From NCBI RefSeq assembly GCF_014203015.1, contig NZ_JACHIB010000020.1:1-64000 (forward strand): a DNA stretch of 64,000 nt. Reading direction: 5' to 3'. The stretch is from Castellaniella defragrans. Its GTDB lineage: Bacteria > Pseudomonadota > Gammaproteobacteria > Burkholderiales > Burkholderiaceae_B. Positions 8,398 to 17,107 of the stretch are shown here, in pieces. Every line of letters begins with the position of its first letter. Position 1 is the first letter of the stretch. A program made the position numbers and the translations under genes. Below the pieces are notes generated by a model. That model did not search any database, was not told the origin of the DNA, and worked only from the letters and a program-made list of their open reading frames with translations.

Positions 8398-9510
8398 CTA
8401 GTCCTGCGCACAGACCTGCCGGTAGAACTCCAGGGTGCGCCGCGCGAAGACCTGCATGGAGAAGCTCTCCTGCGCGCGGGCGCGGGCGGCGGCCGGCATG
8501 CCGGCCGAGATCGGCTGCGACAGCCGCTCCCGCAGCCAGGCCTCGGCCGCGTCCACGTCGCCGGCCGGGACGATCCAGCCGTCCACGCCATGGCGCACGA
8601 CCTCGGGCAGGCCGCCCACGTCCGACACCAGCGTCGGCAGGCCCATGGCCAGGGATTCGCAGGCGGCGAAGGAACAGGCCTCGTGGAAGGACAGCACGAA
8701 GCCCGCGTCGGCGGCGGCCAGGATGCGCTCCGGATCGTTCACCAGGCCGGGGAACACCACCAGGCCGTCCAGGCCCAGGGCCTGAAAATCCTGCTGCAGC
8801 CGGCCGCGCGGCACGTCGCCCGCCACCAGCACGCGCACCCGCCGGCGCTGCTGCTGCGGCAGGCGGGCGAGCGCTTGGGCCAGCACCAGCCAGCCCTTAT
8901 CCCGGTCCGTGCCGCCGACGCTGGCGAGCACCAGGACATCCGCGGGCGTCTCTCCCAGCAGGGCGCGGCGGGCTTCCCGCGCGTCGGCGGGCGCCCAGGG
9001 GCGGAAGCGCTCCGCATCGACACCGTGATGGATGGCGCGCAGCGGCCGGTGACGGTAGGCCGACCGGCGCAGCATGGCGGTGACGAACTCGCTGACGCCG
9101 ATCGCGCCCTCGGTGGCGCAGCGCGCCCGCAGCCAGTGGCCGAAGCCCTGCACCGGCATGGTGTTGTGCTTGGTCCAGACGATGCGCGGCGGGCGGCGCA
9201 GGCCCAGGCGGGCCAGCATGGCCTGGCGATGATCGGCCGAGCCGTTCACGTGGACCAGGTCGAAATCGCCCTCGCGCAGCAGGCGGCGCAGGTGCGCGAC
9301 CTCGGCCAGCATCGGCGCCGGGCGCGTGCTGAAGGAGGCGGCCACGCAGCGCACCCCCGGAATCCGGCCGGCCTGGACATACAGGCGGCTGGTGCCGGGC
9401 GTGGCCACGGTCACCTGGTGCGCGCCCTGGAAGCACCGCGCCAGGTTGACGACGTAGGTGGCGTGGCCACCGCCGTTGCGGGGGTGGAAATTGGTGTAGA
9501 GGATCCTCAT
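8398..9510 (-). CDS. Glycosyltransferase family 4
   Basis: A 370-residue GT-B enzyme. The N-terminus MRILYTNFHPRNGGGHATYV has the GGxx(T/E) loop of GT4 enzymes. Toward the C-terminus, HEACSFAACESLAMGLPTLV followed by SDVGG is the donor-binding E-x7-E region. It starts 7 bp after the end of the GT2 gene and is separated from the downstream deacetylase by 73 bp, so it is probably co-transcribed. Distinct in sequence from the other two GT4 proteins of the cluster, which suggests different linkages. Specific sugar unknown. Confidence 0.85.
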   Translation of the reverse strand: MRILYTNFHPRNGGGHATYVVNLARCFQGAHQVTVATPGTSRLYVQAGRIPGVRCVAASFSTRPAPMLAEVAHLRRLLREGDFDLVHVNGSADHRQAMLARLGLRRPPRIVWTKHNTMPVQGFGHWLRARCATEGAIGVSEFVTAMLRRSAYRHRPLRAIHHGVDAERFRPWAPADAREARRALLGETPADVLVLASVGGTDRDKGWLVLAQALARLPQQQRRRVRVLVAGDVPRGRLQQDFQALGLDGLVVFPGLVNDPERILAAADAGFVLSFHEACSFAACESLAMGLPTLVSDVGGLPEVVRHGVDGWIVPAGDVDAAEAWLRERLSQPISAGMPAAARARAQESFSMQVFARRTLEFYRQVCAQD

Positions 9511-9517
9511 GCCTTCT

Positions 9518-10273
9518 TCAGGAACGCCGGGACCCGCGTCCCAGCCAATACAGTTTCACGTAACGATAGAAGCTGCCCGTGGCCGCCATGCCGGCCAGCA
9601 CCAGCCCCTGCCAGCCGTCCAGGAAGCCGCGCCGCAGGACGTAATGGCGCACGAAGGTCCAGAGGCCGTGGCCGAACGGCCCCAGCGCCGTGGTGCGGCG
9701 CCCCCGCTCGAAGGCCGCGCGGGCCGCCTCCGTGGAATAGCGGTTGATTTTATCGATGAATACTTCCAGGGTGGCGTAGGGGTAATGCAGGAAGTGCCCG
9801 GACAGCGTGCCGGTCCGGCCCCGGACCTCGACCCGCTCGTGCACGGCGGCGTCGGTGAAGCGCCCCGCCTCGCGGCGGAACAGGCGCACCACGTAGTCCG
9901 GCCACCAGCCGCTGTGACGGATCCAGCGGCCGCAGAAGTTCGACAGCCGGGCGATGCGGTAGGCCTCGGCGGCAGGCGCCCCGATGGCCTGGCGGATCGC
10001 CCCGGCCAGCTCGGGCGTGACCCGCTCGTCGGCGTCGATGGACAGCACCCAGTCGCCGGTGGCCAGCGCCAGGGCGCGGTTCTTCTGCGGACCGAAGCCG
10101 GGCCAGTCCGGCGCGACCTCGACCCGCGCGCCGCGCGCCCGGGCGATCTCGCGGGTCGCATCGGTGCTGCCGGAATCGAGCACGATGATCTCGTCGGCGA
10201 AGGCCACGGAATCGAGGCAGTCGCCGATGTGCGCGGCCTCGTTCCGGGTGATGACGATGACCGACAGCGTCAT
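9518..10273 (-). CDS. Glycosyltransferase family 2 (WaaE/KdtX-like)
   Basis: A 251-residue GT-A glycosyltransferase. The nucleotide-binding N-terminus VIVITRNEAAHIGDCLDSV, the DSGSTD motif (about 33-38) and the DADER segment (DxD-type metal site) are typical of the WaaE/KdtX subfamily, which adds glucose to the inner-core heptose in several Gram-negatives. The C-terminal basic/aromatic part (RYVKLYWLGRG) may be a membrane-surface anchor. It starts 4 bp after the upstream deacetylase stop. Core assignment is good; exact linkage is inferred. Confidence 0.85.
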   Translation of the reverse strand: MTLSVIVITRNEAAHIGDCLDSVAFADEIIVLDSGSTDATREIARARGARVEVAPDWPGFGPQKNRALALATGDWVLSIDADERVTPELAGAIRQAIGAPAAEAYRIARLSNFCGRWIRHSGWWPDYVVRLFRREAGRFTDAAVHERVEVRGRTGTLSGHFLHYPYATLEVFIDKINRYSTEAARAAFERGRRTTALGPFGHGLWTFVRHYVLRRGFLDGWQGLVLAGMAATGSFYRYVKLYWLGRGSRRS

Positions 10274-10277
10274 GCCT

Positions 10278-11120
10278 TCACCCCGCGTAGCGCTGGCCGC
10301 GCTTCCACCGCTTCCAGGCGTTGAAGGCCGGCGCGACGAGGGGATGGGCCGCCACGCGGATGCGCCGGCCGACCGAGGCGCCGGAAGTGTCGCGCACGGC
10401 GAAGCGGAAGATCGAGGCCGGATCCGAGCCGGGCCGGTTGCGGCCGAAGGCGCGCGTCGTGTACAGGTGGCGGAATCCTGCCGCCTGGGCGACGCGGACG
10501 TAGTCGGGATCGAAATAGCCCTGCGGCCAGCACAGGTGGTCGGAGACCTCGCCCAGATGCCGCGCCAGGCAGGCGCGCGACTGCGCCAGTTCGTCGGCCA
10601 TGCGGGCGTTCTTGTCGCCCGCCTGCTTGTCCCAGCGGGTATGGGTATGCGTGTGGCTGTGGAATTCGCAGACCCCGCCGGCCCGCATCCGCTCGATCTC
10701 CGCCCAGCGCAGGGCGATGCCGGCGGCGTCGCCCGCGGCCACGCGGCGCATGCATTCGGCGTGATCGGGCGTTTCCGGCAGCGCCGCCCCGCCCTCGCCC
10801 GCGCAGGCGCGCGCGGGCCCGTCGCCGATCCAGGACGTGACCAGGAAGATGACGGCATGGAAGCCGTATTCGCGCAGCAGCGGCCAGGCGTGGACGTAGT
10901 TGTCCAGGTAGCCGTCGTCGAAGGTGATCAGCACGGAGCGCGCGGGCGCCGGCGTGCCCGCCAGGTGCGCGGCGAATTCGTCGCAGCTCAGGCTGCGGTA
11001 GCCGTGGTCCCGCAGCCAGGCCAGCTGGTCGCGGAAATGTTCCGGCGTGACGTTGATGGCGCCCCCGGCGGGGGTGACGTGGTGGTACATCAGCACAGGG
11101 ACTATGCGGTGCCTGCTCAT
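10278..11120 (-). CDS. NodB-type polysaccharide deacetylase (280 aa)
   Basis: The second deacetylase of the cluster, also without a signal peptide. TFDDGY lies at 66-71, as in the 247-residue paralogue. Between motifs 1 and 2 it carries an insertion of about 25 residues with several acidic residues. Motif 2 reads EFHSHTHTHTRWD (152-164), an unusually His-rich version. The start overlaps the stop of the upstream GT4 gene in TCAT (minus-strand ATGA). Two diverged deacetylases in one run suggest two N-acetyl sugars to be trimmed, or one intermediate trimmed at two stages; this is inference. Confidence 0.85.
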   Translation of the reverse strand: MSRHRIVPVLMYHHVTPAGGAINVTPEHFRDQLAWLRDHGYRSLSCDEFAAHLAGTPAPARSVLITFDDGYLDNYVHAWPLLREYGFHAVIFLVTSWIGDGPARACAGEGGAALPETPDHAECMRRVAAGDAAGIALRWAEIERMRAGGVCEFHSHTHTHTRWDKQAGDKNARMADELAQSRACLARHLGEVSDHLCWPQGYFDPDYVRVAQAAGFRHLYTTRAFGRNRPGSDPASIFRFAVRDTSGASVGRRIRVAAHPLVAPAFNAWKRWKRGQRYAG

Positions 11121-12214
11121 GGGGCGCGCTCCTCCAGCCATCGTCCATAGCATTGCTCGGTGCGGCGCACCAGGCCGTCCAGGGTGAAGCGGTCGCCTTC
11201 GCGCACCGCCCGCATGCCCGCCAGGCCCATGGCGCGGCGGCGCGCCGGATCGTCGATCAGCGCCGTCAGCGCCGCGGTCAGCGCCGCCGTGTCGCGGGGG
11301 GGCACGAGCAGGCCGGTCTCGCCGTCGCGCAGCATCTCCGACACCCCGCCCACGTCCGTACCGATCACCGGCAGGCCGGCGGCGGCGGCCTCGACGAAGA
11401 CCGTGCCGGAGGCCTCCTGCTCGGTGGCCAGGGCGAACAGGTCGAAGCCGGCCAGCACGTTGGGAATGTCGGCGCGGCGCCCGGTGAAGAGGATCTTGCC
11501 GTCCAGCCCGAGCGCGCGCACGTGGGCCCGCAGGTTTTCCAGGGTGGGCGAGCCGTCGCCCACCAGCACCAGGAAGACGTCCGGTCGCGCCAGCAGCCCG
11601 GCCATGGCGTCGATCAGGGCGCGATGGCCTTTTTTCTCGCGCATCACGGACACGCAGCCGACCACGACGGCGTCGGTCGGCAGGCCCAGCTCGGCGCGCA
11701 GGGTGGAGTGCTCGACCGGGTCGGGCAGCGGAATGGGGGAATAGACCGTGGCCACGCGCTCGGGCGGGGCGCCGTGCTCCAGCAGCAGGCGCCGCACGTG
11801 CTCGCTGACCGTCGTCACGCAATGCGGCACGCCGGTGTACGACACCAGCGAGCCCGGCCTGACCGCCAGGTGCCGCGTGCGCACGATCAGCGGCGTGCCC
11901 GCCAGGCGCGCCGCCACGCCCGCCAGCATCGTGTCGCGGCGGCTGTGCGTGTTCAGCACGTCGAAGCGGCCGTCCTTCAGGATGCGCCGCAGGCGCAGCA
12001 CGCCGCGGAAGTAGTTGCGCGGGCCGTCCATCGGCATCGTGTGCACCGTGAAGCCCTCGTCGGCCAGGCGGCGCGCCAGCCGGGCGTGCGGCTGGCAGGC
12101 GGCTTCCATGTGATGCCCATGCGCACGCATGGCGCACATTTCCTTGAAGATGCGGTTTTCCTGGCCGCCAAAGCCGGTCGCCGCCTCGGAATGCAGGATG
12201 CGCAGCGGCTTCAT
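11117..12214 (-). CDS. Glycosyltransferase family 4
   Basis: A 365-residue GT-B transferase, first gene of the glycan run. FGGQENRI near residue 15 is the acceptor-side loop; VSVMREKKGH and EQEASGTVFVEAAAAGLPVI with GTDVGG are the donor-side motifs. The start codon overlaps the dnaE stop by 4 bp, so the run may be transcribed from upstream of dnaE, with core-sugar synthesis downstream of a replication gene. An internal promoter inside the dnaE 3' end cannot be excluded. Confidence 0.86.
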   Translation of the reverse strand: MKPLRILHSEAATGFGGQENRIFKEMCAMRAHGHHMEAACQPHARLARRLADEGFTVHTMPMDGPRNYFRGVLRLRRILKDGRFDVLNTHSRRDTMLAGVAARLAGTPLIVRTRHLAVRPGSLVSYTGVPHCVTTVSEHVRRLLLEHGAPPERVATVYSPIPLPDPVEHSTLRAELGLPTDAVVVGCVSVMREKKGHRALIDAMAGLLARPDVFLVLVGDGSPTLENLRAHVRALGLDGKILFTGRRADIPNVLAGFDLFALATEQEASGTVFVEAAAAGLPVIGTDVGGVSEMLRDGETGLLVPPRDTAALTAALTALIDDPARRRAMGLAGMRAVREGDRFTLDGLVRRTEQCYGRWLEERAP

Positions 12215-15200
12215 CCGTAGTGGATCTCCACGTTGTCATGGGACAGCCACTGCCGCGCGTCCGCGATCAGGGTCTCGTCCATGCGCACGCGCCAGTCCTC
12301 GCCCAGGCGCAGCAGGCAGGAGAAGCGCGCGCCGTTCAGGCGCAGTTCCACCGGCACGCCGGCTTCGGCCGAGCGCCAGGGCGCCAGCAGGCCCTCCAGG
12401 CGGCCGGGGTCCAGATCGCCGGACACGGACAGGCGCAGGCTGCGGGCGCGGCTTTCGCGCACGCGCTGCAGGTCGTAGAGTTCGTCGGCCGACACGCGCA
12501 GGCCGCCGGAATAGTCGTCGTGGCTGACGCGCCCCTGGATCACCAGGGGGCGGTCTTCCTTCAGGCTCTGGCGGTGCTGCTCGTAGAGTTCGTTGAAGAT
12601 CGCAACCTCGATCTGGGCGCTGCCGTCGTCCAGCAGGGCGTAGAGCATCTTGCCGCGCCGGGTCATGCGCACGCGCACTTCCGCCAGCACGCCCGCCAGC
12701 CACTGCGGCCCGCGCGAGGGCGCCAGCCGCGCCAGCGGCGTGGGCGCGATGCGGCGGATCTCGTCGCGCCAGGCATCGAAGAGGTGGCCGCTGAAATAGA
12801 AGCCCAGGGCGGTCTTTTCTTCCGTCAGGCGGGTTTCCAGGTCCCACGGCGGGACGCGCGCGAGTTCGTCGGCCACCAGCGCGTCGGTGTCGTCGTCGAA
12901 CAGCGAGACCTGGTTGGCGTTGCGCTCGGCCTGCTCGGCGGCCTCGATGGCGCTGCCCAGGGCCTCCAGCAGGGCCGCGCGGTTGGGCTCCAGGGAGTCG
13001 AAGGCGCCGGCGCGGATCAGAGCCTCGATGGTGCGCCGGTTGACGGCATGGCGGTCCACCCGGGCGCAGAAATCGAACAGCCCGGTGAAGCGCCCGCCCG
13101 CCTCGCGCGCCGCGATGATGGCTTCCACGGCGGACTGGCCGGTGCCCTTGACCCCGCCCAGGCCGTAGCGGATGGTGCGCGGCGGGCGGCCCCGGGCGGT
13201 GTGCTCGTCAGCCACCGGCGCGAAGCGGTAGCCGGATTCGTTGACGTCGGGCGGCAGGACGGCCACGTCGTTTTCCAGGGCATCGCGCCAGAAGACCTGG
13301 ATCTTGTCGGTGTCGTCCATGTCCGACAGCATGGTCGCGGCAAGGAATTCCGCCGGATGGTAGACCTTGAGCCAGGCGGTCTGGTAGGAAATCAGGGCGT
13401 AGGCGGCCGAGTGGCTCTTGTTGAAGCCGTAGCCCGCGAACTTCTCCATCAGGTCGAACAGGTGGGCGGCGAGTTCCGGATCGTAGCCCTTCCTGGCCGC
13501 GCCTTCCTGGAAGATCACCCGGTGCTTGGCCATTTCCTCGGGCTTCTTCTTGCCCATGGCGCGGCGCAGCAGGTCGGCGCCGCCCAGGGAATAGCCGCCG
13601 ATGATCTGCGAGATCAGCATCACCTGTTCCTGGTAGACGATGACGCCGTAGGTGCTCTTGAGCACGGGTTCCAGGTCGGGGTGGAAGTAATCGACCTCGG
13701 CGCGGCCGTGCTTGCGGTTGACGAAATCGACCACCATGCCGGATTCCAGCGGCCCGGGGCGGAACAGCGCCAGCAGGGCGACCACGTCCTCGAAGGTGTT
13801 GGGCCGCATGCTTTTCAGCAGTTCCTTCATGCCGCGCGATTCGAGCTGGAACACCGCCGTGGTGTTGGCCGCCGACAGCAGGTCGTAGGTGGCCTGGTCG
13901 TCCAGCGGCAGGGCCATCAGGTCGAAGTCGCGCTTGTCCGGATTGAACTCGCGCACGTAGCGCACGGCCCAGTCCAGGATGGTGAGGTTGCGCAGGCCCA
14001 GGAAGTCGAACTTGACCAGGCCGGCGGCCTCGACGTCGTCCTTGTCGAACTGGGACACGACGCTGGACTCGCTGCCCGGCTGGCAGTACAGGGGGCAGAA
14101 GTCGGTCAGCTTGCCTGGCGCGATCAGCACGCCGCCGGCGTGCATGCCGATGTTGCGCGTCAGGCCCTCCAGGGGGCGGGCCAGGTCGATGAGGGCGTGG
14201 ATTTCCTCGTCGGTGTCGTAGAGTTCGCGGAAGGCGGGCTCGTGTTCCAGCGTGCGGTCCAGCGACCAAGGATCGGCCGGATTGAAGGGGATCATCTTCG
14301 AGAGCCGGTCGCAGACGCTGTAGGGCATCTCCAGCACGCGGCCGACGTCGCGCACCACGGCCTTGGCGCCCAGGGTGCCGAAGGTGGCGATCTGGCTGAC
14401 GGCGTCGCGGCCGTACTTTTCCTTGACGTATTCGATGACCCGTTCGCGGTTGTCCTGGCAGAAATCCACGTCGAAGTCGGGCATGGACACGCGCTCGGGA
14501 TTGAGGAAGCGCTCGAACAGCAGGTCGTAGCGCAGCGGATCCAGGTCGGTGATCCCCAGGCTGAAGGCCACCAGCGAGCCGGCGCCCGAGCCCCGCCCCG
14601 GCCCCACCGGCACGCCGTGGCTCTTGCCCCAGTTGATGAAGTCCTGCACGATCAGGAAGTAGCCGGGAAAGCCCATGCCGATGATGGTGCGGCATTCCAG
14701 GTCCAGGCGTTCCTGGTAGGCGGGCATCTGGCGGGCGCGTTCGTCGGGGTCCGGATACAGCTGGACCATGCGGCGCGCCAGGCCCTCGTTGGCGAGCTGC
14801 ACCAGGTAGTCGTCCAGCGACACGCCGTCGGGCGTGGGGAACAGCGGCAGCTGCGGCTCGCCCAGGGTCAGGGTCAGGTTGCAGCGGCGCGCGATCTGCA
14901 CCGCGTTGGCCAGGGCCGAGGGCACGTCGGCGAAGCGGCGCGCCATGTCGGCGCTGTCGGGCATGTACTGCTCGGCCGTGAAGCGCCGCACGCGGCGCGG
15001 ATTGCCCAGCAGTTCGCCTTCGGCGATGCAGACGCGGGCCTCGTGGGCGCGGAAGTCGGACGGCGCGATGAACTGGATGGGGTGCGTGGCCACCACCGGC
15101 AGGCCGCAGTCCGCCGCCAGGCGCAGCGCCGCCTGGACGTAGGCCTCGTCGCCGTCGAAGCCGGCGCGCTGCAGCTCGATGAAATAGCCGTCCGGGAAAT

Positions 15201-15690
15201 CGGCGGCCCACTGGCGCGCCAGGCGGCGGGCCTCGTCGTCGCGGCCGGCCTCCAGGGCCTGGCCCACGTCGCCCGCGCGCGCGCCCGACAGGGCGATCAG
15301 GCCGTTCCTGCCCGACAGCCATTCGCGCCGCAGTTCCGCCCGGCCCCGCTGGCTGTTTTCCGTCCAGGCGCGCGACAGCAGTTCGCACAGGTCCAGGTAG
15401 GCGGCATGGCAGGAGGCCAGCAGCAGGACGCGGAAGGGCTTGTCCTCGTCGGCCGGATTGTGCAGCCAGGCGTCGCAGCCGGCGATGGGCTTGATGCCGG
15501 CCTTGCGGGCCGCCTTGTAGAACTTGATCCAGCCGAACAGGTTCGCCAGGTCGCTGATCGCCATGGCCGGCTGGCCGAATTCCCGCGCGCGGCCGATCAG
15601 GTCGGGGATGCGCGCGATCCCGTCCACCACGGAAAATTCCGAGTGGCTGCGCAGGTGGACGAACAGGGGGGTATCGGGGGACGTGGTCAT
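12211..15690 (-). CDS. dnaE: DNA polymerase III alpha subunit
   Basis: Replicative polymerase catalytic subunit, 1159 aa (E. coli 1160). An N-terminal PHP domain starts at FVHLRSHSEFSVVDG. The palm motif PDFDVDF (404-410) carries the catalytic Asp residues and is preceded by the GPGRGSGAGSLV loop. Fingers and the helix-hairpin-helix region follow, and the C-terminal third has the OB fold and tau-binding tail. The start is the ATG at 15690. The frame is open for 194 more codons upstream, but that stretch lies antiparallel-free inside the neighbouring ATPase gene in a different frame and is not homologous to DnaE. Confidence 0.97.
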   Translation of the reverse strand: MTTSPDTPLFVHLRSHSEFSVVDGIARIPDLIGRAREFGQPAMAISDLANLFGWIKFYKAARKAGIKPIAGCDAWLHNPADEDKPFRVLLLASCHAAYLDLCELLSRAWTENSQRGRAELRREWLSGRNGLIALSGARAGDVGQALEAGRDDEARRLARQWAADFPDGYFIELQRAGFDGDEAYVQAALRLAADCGLPVVATHPIQFIAPSDFRAHEARVCIAEGELLGNPRRVRRFTAEQYMPDSADMARRFADVPSALANAVQIARRCNLTLTLGEPQLPLFPTPDGVSLDDYLVQLANEGLARRMVQLYPDPDERARQMPAYQERLDLECRTIIGMGFPGYFLIVQDFINWGKSHGVPVGPGRGSGAGSLVAFSLGITDLDPLRYDLLFERFLNPERVSMPDFDVDFCQDNRERVIEYVKEKYGRDAVSQIATFGTLGAKAVVRDVGRVLEMPYSVCDRLSKMIPFNPADPWSLDRTLEHEPAFRELYDTDEEIHALIDLARPLEGLTRNIGMHAGGVLIAPGKLTDFCPLYCQPGSESSVVSQFDKDDVEAAGLVKFDFLGLRNLTILDWAVRYVREFNPDKRDFDLMALPLDDQATYDLLSAANTTAVFQLESRGMKELLKSMRPNTFEDVVALLALFRPGPLESGMVVDFVNRKHGRAEVDYFHPDLEPVLKSTYGVIVYQEQVMLISQIIGGYSLGGADLLRRAMGKKKPEEMAKHRVIFQEGAARKGYDPELAAHLFDLMEKFAGYGFNKSHSAAYALISYQTAWLKVYHPAEFLAATMLSDMDDTDKIQVFWRDALENDVAVLPPDVNESGYRFAPVADEHTARGRPPRTIRYGLGGVKGTGQSAVEAIIAAREAGGRFTGLFDFCARVDRHAVNRRTIEALIRAGAFDSLEPNRAALLEALGSAIEAAEQAERNANQVSLFDDDTDALVADELARVPPWDLETRLTEEKTALGFYFSGHLFDAWRDEIRRIAPTPLARLAPSRGPQWLAGVLAEVRVRMTRRGKMLYALLDDGSAQIEVAIFNELYEQHRQSLKEDRPLVIQGRVSHDDYSGGLRVSADELYDLQRVRESRARSLRLSVSGDLDPGRLEGLLAPWRSAEAGVPVELRLNGARFSCLLRLGEDWRVRMDETLIADARQWLSHDNVEIHYG

Positions 15691-15704
15691 AAGAGGGATT
15701 GTAC

Positions 15705-16961
15705 TTAGGCTGGAGGACTTGCCCGCCCCCACAGGGTGGACAGGGGGGCGGCCCAGAGGCCAGGGCCCAAAGGCATCGTTTCCGCGCCGTCGTACAGCAG
15801 AACGCCCATCCTGAATCGCTCTCCCGCCGCCCCGGCCAGTTTTCTCAGGCCGCGCAAATCGCGCTCCTTGACCGTGGCCGCCGCCTTCACCTCGACGCAG
15901 ACCAGCCGCCCCGCCGCATTCTCGATGACCAGATCGACCTCGAACCGATCCACGTCCCGGTAGTACAGCAGCCGATAATCGCCTTCCGATACGCCGGCAT
16001 GCTTGAGCAGCTCTCCGAACACGAAGGACTCCAGCACGTGGCCGAACCGCGTGCGGTCCTGACGGATGCCTTCCTCGTTCAAGTCGAGCAGCGCGGCCAG
16101 GAGGCCCGAATCGATGAATTGCAGCTTCGGGGTCTTGACGACACGATTGAGGCGGTTGCGCGCCCAGACCTCGACCCGCTTGAGCAGGTACATATGCTCG
16201 AAAGCCGCCAGATACCGGGCGGCCGTCTTGGCATCCAGCCCCACCTCGCCGCCCAGTTGGGTGTAATTGCACATCTGCCCGGCCATCTGCGCCAAGGCCT
16301 TCAGGAAGCGGGGCAATTGATCCAGTTTTTCGATGCTGGCCACTTCGCGGACATCCCGCTGGATGAGCGCGTCCGTGTACTGCCGCATCCAGGCGGCACG
16401 GCGCCTGGACGAATGTCTGGCGATCGCTTCCGGGTAGCCGCCGGACAGCACGCGCCCGATCAGGCCATCGCCCTGCACGAGGGGTTCGGCTTCCAGGATG
16501 CGCCCGGCAAAGGCATGATCGATCCAGTTGGCGTCATGCGACACGAGTTCGCTCTGGGACAGGGGCAGCAGACGCAGGGTTTCCATCCGGCCGGCCAGGG
16601 AGTCGGCCACGGCCGGCAGGGCCATCAGATTGGCCGAGCCGGTGAGAAGGAATCGTCCGGGCCGGCGATCCTCGTCCACGCTTTTCTTGATGGCCAGCAG
16701 CAGCTGGGGCGCACGCTGGACCTCGTCGATGACCGCCCGATCGAGATCCCGGACCAGGCCCACGGGATCCTCGCGCGCCGCCAGCAGGGTCAGTTCGTCA
16801 TCCAGGGTCAGGTAGCGCAGCCCCTGCTGCGCCACGCGGCGCACCAATGTCGTCTTGCCCGACTGCCGGGGCCCGGCCAGCAGCACGACCGGCGTATCGC
16901 CCAGGGCTTCGGCAATCCGCGGCTCGATCCAGCGGGGATACAGGGGCGGCGCGATCATCAT
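15705..16961 (-). CDS. AAA_14/DUF4143 ATPase, probable accessory gene
   Basis: A 418-residue protein of the widespread AAA+ family with an N-terminal AAA_14 ATPase and a C-terminal DUF4143 nuclease-like fold. Walker A is GPRQSGKT (30-37), Walker B-like VIDEVQRAP follows, then LTGSANL (sensor). The C-terminal half has FVFGELLKH and DRFEVDLVIE followed by CVEVKA, a pattern like D-x-E-x-K nuclease motifs. It sits alone between dnaE and hrpA, ends 14 bp before the dnaE start, and its third-position GC looks lower than its neighbours. Starts at 16961, 16958 and 16991 are all possible. Function of the family is not established. Confidence 0.85.
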   Translation of the reverse strand: MMIAPPLYPRWIEPRIAEALGDTPVVLLAGPRQSGKTTLVRRVAQQGLRYLTLDDELTLLAAREDPVGLVRDLDRAVIDEVQRAPQLLLAIKKSVDEDRRPGRFLLTGSANLMALPAVADSLAGRMETLRLLPLSQSELVSHDANWIDHAFAGRILEAEPLVQGDGLIGRVLSGGYPEAIARHSSRRRAAWMRQYTDALIQRDVREVASIEKLDQLPRFLKALAQMAGQMCNYTQLGGEVGLDAKTAARYLAAFEHMYLLKRVEVWARNRLNRVVKTPKLQFIDSGLLAALLDLNEEGIRQDRTRFGHVLESFVFGELLKHAGVSEGDYRLLYYRDVDRFEVDLVIENAAGRLVCVEVKAAATVKERDLRGLRKLAGAAGERFRMGVLLYDGAETMPLGPGLWAAPLSTLWGRASPPA

Positions 16962-17107
16962 CGGGGAACCCTGACGTAAATACAGGCCCATATTACCGTG
17001 AATCGGGGAATTCAATGACGTGGATTCAGGAAAACAATGACGTAAATCCGGGAATTCGCATCCGTGAATTCCGGAATCCAGAAAGCCGGAACCCTCTCCT
17101 TCTCTCT
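16962..17107. repeat. AT-richer intergenic block with dyads and short direct repeats
   Basis: This 146-bp gap between hrpA and the AAA_14 gene is much less GC-rich than the flanks. CAATGACGT occurs twice (about 17014 and 17034), TGACGTAAAT twice, and GAATTC three times. CCGGGAATTC and GAATTCCGG form arms of a hairpin separated by about 8 nt near 17048-17075. It lies directly upstream of the ATPase gene and could hold its promoter and operator, or be a boundary of the inserted segment. No classical terminator T-tract. Confidence 0.55.

Noticed and set aside
15691-16272. Extension of DnaE by 194 codons
   Set aside because: The extra residues lie in another frame of the ATPase gene and do not resemble any polymerase region; DnaE length is right without them.
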